Shown here: positions 59,358 to 64,000 of the stretch, one piece after another
How positions within the stretch are numbered: position 1 is the stretch's first letter
Layout of the letters: each line of letters begins with the position of its first letter
Origin: Antitrichia curtipendula
Lineage: Eukaryota > Streptophyta > Bryopsida > Hypnales > Leucodontaceae
DNA length: 64,000 nucleotides
NCBI GenBank assembly: GCA_951230915.1
Contig: OX579640.1
Span: 15,892,981 to 15,956,980, forward strand
Direction of reading: 5' to 3'
Notes under the pieces: generated by a model
What the model saw: the letters and a program-made list of their open reading frames with translations, nothing else
Told to the model about the DNA's origin: nothing
Databases searched by the model: none
Made by a program: the position numbers and the translations under genes

Positions 59358-59410
<53 letters not shown>

Positions 59411-59437
59411 CAATAAGAAGAAGAAGAACAACAACAA
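59304..59437 (+). repeat. (AAT)n microsatellite
   Basis: More than 30 AAT/ATA triplets with three AAC interruptions, passing into AAG and AAC triplets at the right edge. The long isoleucine or leucine frames predicted across it are artefacts. Confidence 0.97.
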
Positions 59438-60016
59438 GGGAGTTGTCCGACCGGTCTGGAGTCTGCCTTTGGCCCGTGGGGCTAAGGTAAAACACTCCTG
59501 GCTTGGGCTTCCCTTGGTTGTATAAGTCTTCTTTTGGCAATGAATTTATCCTTTCCTTGGCACCCCAAAAAATATTTAAGAAAGGAAGAATTAAATTAGT
59601 GGAATTTGTCCATGTGTTTTAAAAAAACTAAAACTAAAGTAAGACAAAAAAAAAAAAAAAAAAAATTCCACAATAGAAAACAAGAGAAGATGAGTGTCTC
59701 ATCTTCACCGTCCACCAACAATGTCGGTAAGGGTGCAAATCCTCACTCTCGGTGCATTGTTTTCACCCACCAGGCTACTACTTTTACCATTGAAAAAATG
59801 AAAAAAAAAATGTAAAAAAAATAGGGGTACTCAATACGGTAAGCCCCCCCCCCCCGATCTCCGGAGATTAATCCCCCCCTTTGCCACCGGCCCTGCAACC
59901 GTGGGATGTAGGTACCGTATAGATGTGGATCGCTTCTGACAAATCAAAAACTCGATCAGCATCACTGGAGGGAGGTACACCAGGACCAGTACACTGATTT
60001 GTCCTATTGGTTAGTG
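59438..60016. other. Unassigned stretch with homopolymer runs
   Basis: A run of A (about 59647-59665) and a run of C (about 59845-59855). No gene recognised. Confidence 0.4.
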
Positions 60017-60416
60017 ACTGAGGGGAAAAGAAAAAGAAAAAGAAACTAGAATTAAAATCCCCTAATTGTTCTCTTTTTTCTAAAAAAATTAGGTACAAAC
60101 TTGGAACCTGCACCTGCACCAATTCAGAAATAGTGTGAATTGGTAATATTAGTGTCACACGCACTACCTGAGTAGGACAAATCAGTGGTTACGTAGTACC
60201 TGTCAGAGTGTGCTTGCAAGTGCAAACCCCAACCCTAAGCAACACTAAACAATTGACTAAGGGGAAAAATAAATAAAAATTAGGGAGATCCCCCTAATTT
60301 TCTTTAAAAAATGGGTACAAACTTTGAATCTGCACTTGCACCAATTCAGAAATAGTGTGCATTGGTAAATTAGTGTCACACGGACTATCAATTAGGACAA
60401 AGAAGTGGTTTAGTAG
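60017..60416 (+). repeat. Two-copy tandem repeat, period about 222
   Basis: ACCAATTCAGAAATAGTGTG occurs at 60118 and 60340, preceded by TACAAACTT and followed by ATTAGTGTCACACG and AGTGGTT in both. Unit 1 continues into the flank sequence that lies beyond the mobile element in unit 2. Confidence 0.8.
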
Positions 60417-60740
60417 TAAAGTAGGAGGTTCTAAAAGCAATAAGGCTCTAAAATCGCCCACCTCTTCAAATGGAGGCTATTTATACATATTGCTTTTTCT
60501 TAGCCTTCAACAATGTACAAACGATGTACATTTGAGGAGGTGGGCCTATGCCATTTCAACTTCAAAAATTCATAACTAATTCAAAAAATCTCCAAAAAAT
60601 ATGAAACAACTTGGATTAGATGCCAATTCCACTTGTCTTTCAAGGAAAATTTACTTTAAAAAACATTTTCAAGAAGCTTCACCACCCCAAAATTCATGTT
60701 TCAGCTCTGAGGTGGTCGCTTTTATGGACTTCCTACCTTA
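60417..60740 (+). mobile_element. AGGTAGG-family miniature element with TA duplication
   Basis: TA flanks at 60417-60418 and 60739-60740. The ends are AAGTAGGAGGTTCTAAAAGC and GACTTCCTACCT. The undisturbed first tandem unit has a single TA at the matching position (60197-60198), then continues to AAGTGCAAACCCCAACCC, as the flank beyond 60740 does. 324 bp. The family block ACTTGGATTAGATGCCAATT is near-perfect. Confidence 0.83.
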
Positions 60741-60829
60741 CTCTTTCGTAAGCTTTGTAGTGCAAACTGCAACCCTAAGCTTCAACAATCCAAGAGAACT
60801 AAAACGAACGTAAGTTCAGTTTTAACCCA

Positions 60830-61480
60830 CCCCACGTCCTTCCCTGGCAGACGGAAACTGAGATCGTGACACAAAGAAAGTTAAAACCCGTGATCAATTC
60901 ATTCCACCCCTGCTGCAGGCCCTCCTGCTGCGCCTGCAACCCCAACTGCAACGGCAACTGCCACCCCAACCCCAACTGCTCATCCATCAACAGTAACTTT
61001 TTCCTCCCACTGCTGCTCAGTGCTCACTGTCTGGGCGCTGTGACAAACGCCGTCCCCGTCCCGTCCTTGTTCTCCAGGTTGGGTGGGTGCACAGACACTA
61101 CAAGTCACAACAAACTTACAAGGGAACAGTCCAGCTGCGGCAATCGGGACACGGGAATTACCGTAACTAAACGCTTGATAATGAAGTTATCACTGCCTGC
61201 CTGCGTGGAAAAAACAAATTAAGGAATCTGAATTAAAGCGAAGTGATTAGAAGGGTTTGGTTTAACTTTCATGTCGACGTGGTGCAGCCAGGTGCAGCCA
61301 AGCCCCCGGTTTGGCTTGCTAAACTGAGCCAGGGGGAACCGACTCCACGAAGGCAGACCTTAATAAAGCCCGTGATAACCACCCATTGACTGCTGATCAA
61401 CCCGCTTGATGCTTGATTCCTCTGGGGGTGAGAATCCGTGTTTCCGGGGGTTCCATTCGGGGAACCATGTGGAAGTGTGG
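60830..61480. other. GC-rich patch, no gene recognised
   Basis: It includes a C-rich run of AACTGCAAC/CCCCAAC phrases (about 60925-60980) that gives a cysteine- and asparagine-rich frame, and a doubled GGTGCAGCCA (about 61282). The frame of about 118 codons has no recognised domain and looks compositional. Confidence 0.4.
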
Positions 61481-61929
61481 AACAGGATTTTATTTATTTT
61501 TCATTTTTGTTTTAAAGGTGGTGCAGAAAGCGATAATCACTGGGAAGGATGAAGCTGTTTTACATCCCATGGAAGTGGATGAAAATTGCAATCTATGGAT
61601 GCATTTTCATCCAAAACAATATACATTCATCCACAAATAGAGCGGTATTGTCCCAGATTTGGTAGCAAATTGGCGATTACATCCACTAAAAAGTAAGAAT
61701 ATTTTGTCCAAGATTGCCCACAAAAAAAATCATAGGTTTTCATTGAAAAATTGCTAAAAAAGACACCCTAGTGTAGAAGAACCCTAGGAGGAATTGAGTT
61801 TGGGAACCACGAAGAGGGACATGGTTCACTTGGAAGAAAGGACAATGACTCATAAGTGCTCTATTTTGACCATCATGTGAATTTTTTTTGTTGGTTTGTA
61901 GTGGTTGTTTCAGCTCGAGTGTACCCAAA
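61481..61929. other. Unassigned stretch
   Basis: Nothing recognised. Confidence 0.4.
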
Positions 61930-62250
61930 CCATGAATGATTTCATTACAAACCATTCGGGGAGCCACTTGGAAACCATTGTGGATATCAATGTGAAAACC
62001 ATGGTAGGAACCATTTGGGAAAGCTATCATGGGCCCTTTTTCTGGATCTATTGTAGGAAGCTGCTATAGGAACTTTTTTGTGGAAACCATTGGAAAAGCT
62101 TTGTAGAAAACTCTATTTGGAAACCATTCCAAGAACCATTCTAGGAACCACTATTTTGGAAGTCAAAGTGGGATCCAATCATATGGAATAACCATGTGAG
62201 AATCATTGCAAACTTCATTTATGGAAACCATTGTAGAAACCTTTATTTTT
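61930..62250 (+). repeat. Degenerate tandem repeat around GGAAACCATT
   Basis: GGAAACCATT, GGAACCATT or a close variant occurs about ten times at irregular 20-40-base spacing. An old, diverged minisatellite is the simplest reading. Confidence 0.6.
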
Positions 62251-62399
62251 TTTATTGGTTGTGGATCAAAGGCAAAGAAATTTTGTCAGATTGACAAAAG
62301 TTACCATCGAAAAAAGTTTGAGTACCTACCTTACTTGAAAAGCGAGCCAACTGTACACGGACATAGCCTCTCCTCATGTCGCTGCTTGTTTTATTTTAT

Positions 62400-63840
62400 T
62401 TTATTTAATCATTGGCAAATTTACAGACTCCATTCCAAGGGGGGAAAACAAAAACAAAAACCTGTTTCGACCCGGGAACCAAGACGAGAGACCTTGCGGG
62501 CGCCATTTCCGGGCAGCCCAGTTGCGGGGATGATGTTGACCATCGCCTCCGGACTCCGCCCCTAATACAGCTTGCTAACAAGCTTCAAGCTAATCCATGC
62601 GGCGAAGCAAAGGACAGTCACGACCTTCCTGCAGCAAATGAAAAGGGGCGGGGCGGGCCGGGCAGCAAGGAAAGGCGCAACCCCACGTCTGTTGTACCAA
62701 GCGCAGTCCAGCGGCTCAGCCGCGCCCAGCCGCACCCAGCCAAGCGCACTCCCTCCAGGCTCCGTCTCCAGGCTCTCCCTTCACCCACTGTACTCGACAA
62801 ATGGTAGATTCATAAAATCACTCCAAGCTTACGCCTCTCCCTTCCTTTCTTCCTTGCCTTGGCTTGGCTTGCTTCCCTTCTCTCTCTCTCGCCTCTCTCT
62901 CTCTCCTCTCTCTCTTCCTCTTTTTGTTGTCTTTCCTGTCAATAATCGCCGACCTTCCAATCCGGCTAGTACGTCGAGGAGCGAGGAGTCTAGGCTTGGC
63001 CTTCCCTCCCACTCAGCCAGCTCTTTACTCCCTCGTCTGGAGCGTCCATCGTGCTTCGCAATTCGGGTTTGCGGGCTAGAGGTAGCTAGCTAGCTAGCCC
63101 CACGTCCGTCTCGGAGACCGCAGCAGCTAGCTCTCTTCCGTTTGTGCGCCAGTGTGCAAGCAAGCGAGACGGGGAAGGAAGGAGTCGTCATGCGCTTGCT
63201 GCTGGGCTTGGGCTTGGGCTTGGGCTTGGGTGGCTCGTGTTTCTATAATAATATTTTGGCTCGGGGTTTGACTATTTCCTCGTGCTGCAATGCACCTTCT
63301 CGTTGGCGAGGGAGAGGGCAGCCGACGACGACCACTGCGTCGTAGTAGTGGTAGCAGTAGTGGTAGCAGTAGTAGTAGTAGTGGTCGTCTGAGAGACGTG
63401 CAAGACCAGACCAGAACAGCAGCAACGGCACGACGGAAGACTTTCGTGTAGGGGGGAAAGGCAGGCCTTTTTCTGCTGGCTCCCTCGCAGCTAGCTGATC
63501 GGGGGGCACGCGAGGTGAGCAAAGCCGCGAGTAATTTGGGTATTGGCACGGTGTTGTTGATCGGGTAGACTGTCGCCTGTTGTCGCCTGGCAGTGAGTGA
63601 TCTTTTTTCCTGGGCTAGCTTTCCAAAGGACTAGCAAGGCTCGTAAGTTTTGCAATCGGTGAGGGCTCGCAGCAGCTTGGGCGTTTGCTAGCGTAGGGAG
63701 CCTTTCGTCATCGGTGATCTCCAAATTCGTAGTTTGATAAGATATGAAACACCGGGTTCAGTTCCCGAAGTTTTGCATTCTCTAGGTAGCGCTTTTGGCC
63801 AATCTTAATCAGCGCTTTAGCTGGTTCCGAAACTTGTAGA
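62400..63840 (+). other. GC- and CT-rich region, possible gene 5-prime flank
   Basis: A sustained rise in GC with a pyrimidine tract (about 62825-62940, TCTCTC-rich), four GGGCTT units (about 63205-63230), CTAG repeats (63083-63098) and a GTA/GTG triplet run (about 63342-63385). AGGTGAGC near 63511 looks like a splice donor. Open frames up to 173 codons on both strands are compositionally biased and unrecognised. Plant promoters and leaders often look like this; no gene product can be named. Confidence 0.4.
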
Positions 63841-63856
63841 CACCAACTTGTCGGGA

Positions 63857-63865
63857 TATATATAG
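63857..63865 (+). promoter_or_regulatory. Candidate TATA box
   Basis: TATATATAG sits in otherwise GC-mixed DNA, with a pyrimidine-rich TCTTCATTC about 25-30 bases downstream that could hold a start site near 63888. Any transcript would run out of the window. A match this short can occur by chance. Confidence 0.4.
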
Positions 63866-64000
63866 ACCCCCTACTAACACCAATCTTCATTCTTAGATAG
63901 CGTAGCACTCACTCAGGCACACTGAAACTCATTAGAGCCAAACCACAGTAATGGTACAGTAATCACGGTCACCGATTGATTGGCCGGCTAGCTAGACAGA

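Noticed and set aside
59184..59540. Long poly-isoleucine or poly-leucine frames on the minus strand
   Set aside because: They are translations of the (AAT)n microsatellite.
60866..61222. Cysteine-rich frame resembling a small secreted peptide
   Set aside because: The cysteines come from a local CCCCAAC/TGCAAC compositional repeat. There is no signal peptide at the start and no ordered cysteine spacing of a known family.
62572..63093. 173-codon frame, the longest in the window
   Set aside because: Serine-, leucine- and proline-rich translation of a CT-rich tract with equally long frames on other strands and no recognisable domain; more likely leader or promoter DNA.

Overview
The window looks like repeat-rich intergenic DNA from a large, AT-rich eukaryotic nuclear genome, most likely a land plant. 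The reasons are a low-GC background, no dense bacterial-style coding, several classes of plant-type miniature DNA transposons (Stowaway-like with TA duplications, PIF/Harbinger-like with TAA, Mutator-like with 10 bp), and a pyrimidine-rich, TATA-containing stretch at the right end that resembles a plant promoter or leader. I cannot name the species. I found no protein-coding gene I can support. The longest open frames (up to about 170 codons) are low-complexity or lie across repeats, and none shows a recognisable domain. I saw no convincing tRNA, rRNA or CRISPR array.

The dominant feature is one family of short inverted-terminal elements, called here the TTAA family. Each copy starts TTAACCCCTAAAG and ends CTTTAGGGGTTAA. 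It covers roughly a quarter of the window in about 20 full, deleted or degenerate copies. Subfamily A is about 930 bp, with a left end reading CCCCTAAAGTCCCAAGG and a GTCCCC/GGGGAC palindrome just inside the right end. Subfamily B is about 850-960 bp, with right ends reading GGTCCTTTAGGGG. The plus strand is taken as the one with the CCCAAGGCC-type left end first. Four insertions can be compared with an empty paralogous site inside this same window. Three empty sites carry exactly one TTAA and the fourth carries TCAA, which establishes TTAA as target and duplication. This resembles piggyBac-type integration, which is unexpected in a plant. No transposase is present here.

Layout: 1-5.1 kb holds Harbinger- and Stowaway-like fragments and a 2.76-kb TTAA-bounded element with long inverted arms. 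5.1-12.5 kb holds a GC-rich patch, TA-flanked AGGTAGG elements, TTAA elements and a segment present twice (9.47 and 10.62 kb), the second copy carrying two insertions. 12.8-16.1 kb ends with a 1.5-kb Mutator-like element containing internal tandem repeats and GC-rich hairpins. 16.5-18.5 kb is a multi-layer nest. 18.9-27.8 kb is a dense run of TTAA elements. 27.8-43.4 kb is mostly featureless AT-rich DNA with scattered elements, GC-rich patches and small tandem duplications. 43.4-45.9 kb holds TTAA and Mutator-like elements.

From 46.5 to 57.8 kb there is a direct duplication (copy A 46479-52508, copy B 52659-57811). The copies carry different TTAA insertions, differ in length of a 26-bp minisatellite, and copy B lacks 1.6 kb. 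From 57.8 kb to the end the DNA becomes less AT-rich, with an (AAT)n microsatellite, an AGGTAGG element with an empty-site control, and from 62.4 kb a GC- and CT-rich region with a TATA box near 63.86 kb that may lead into a gene beyond the window. Coordinates of degenerate elements are approximate.
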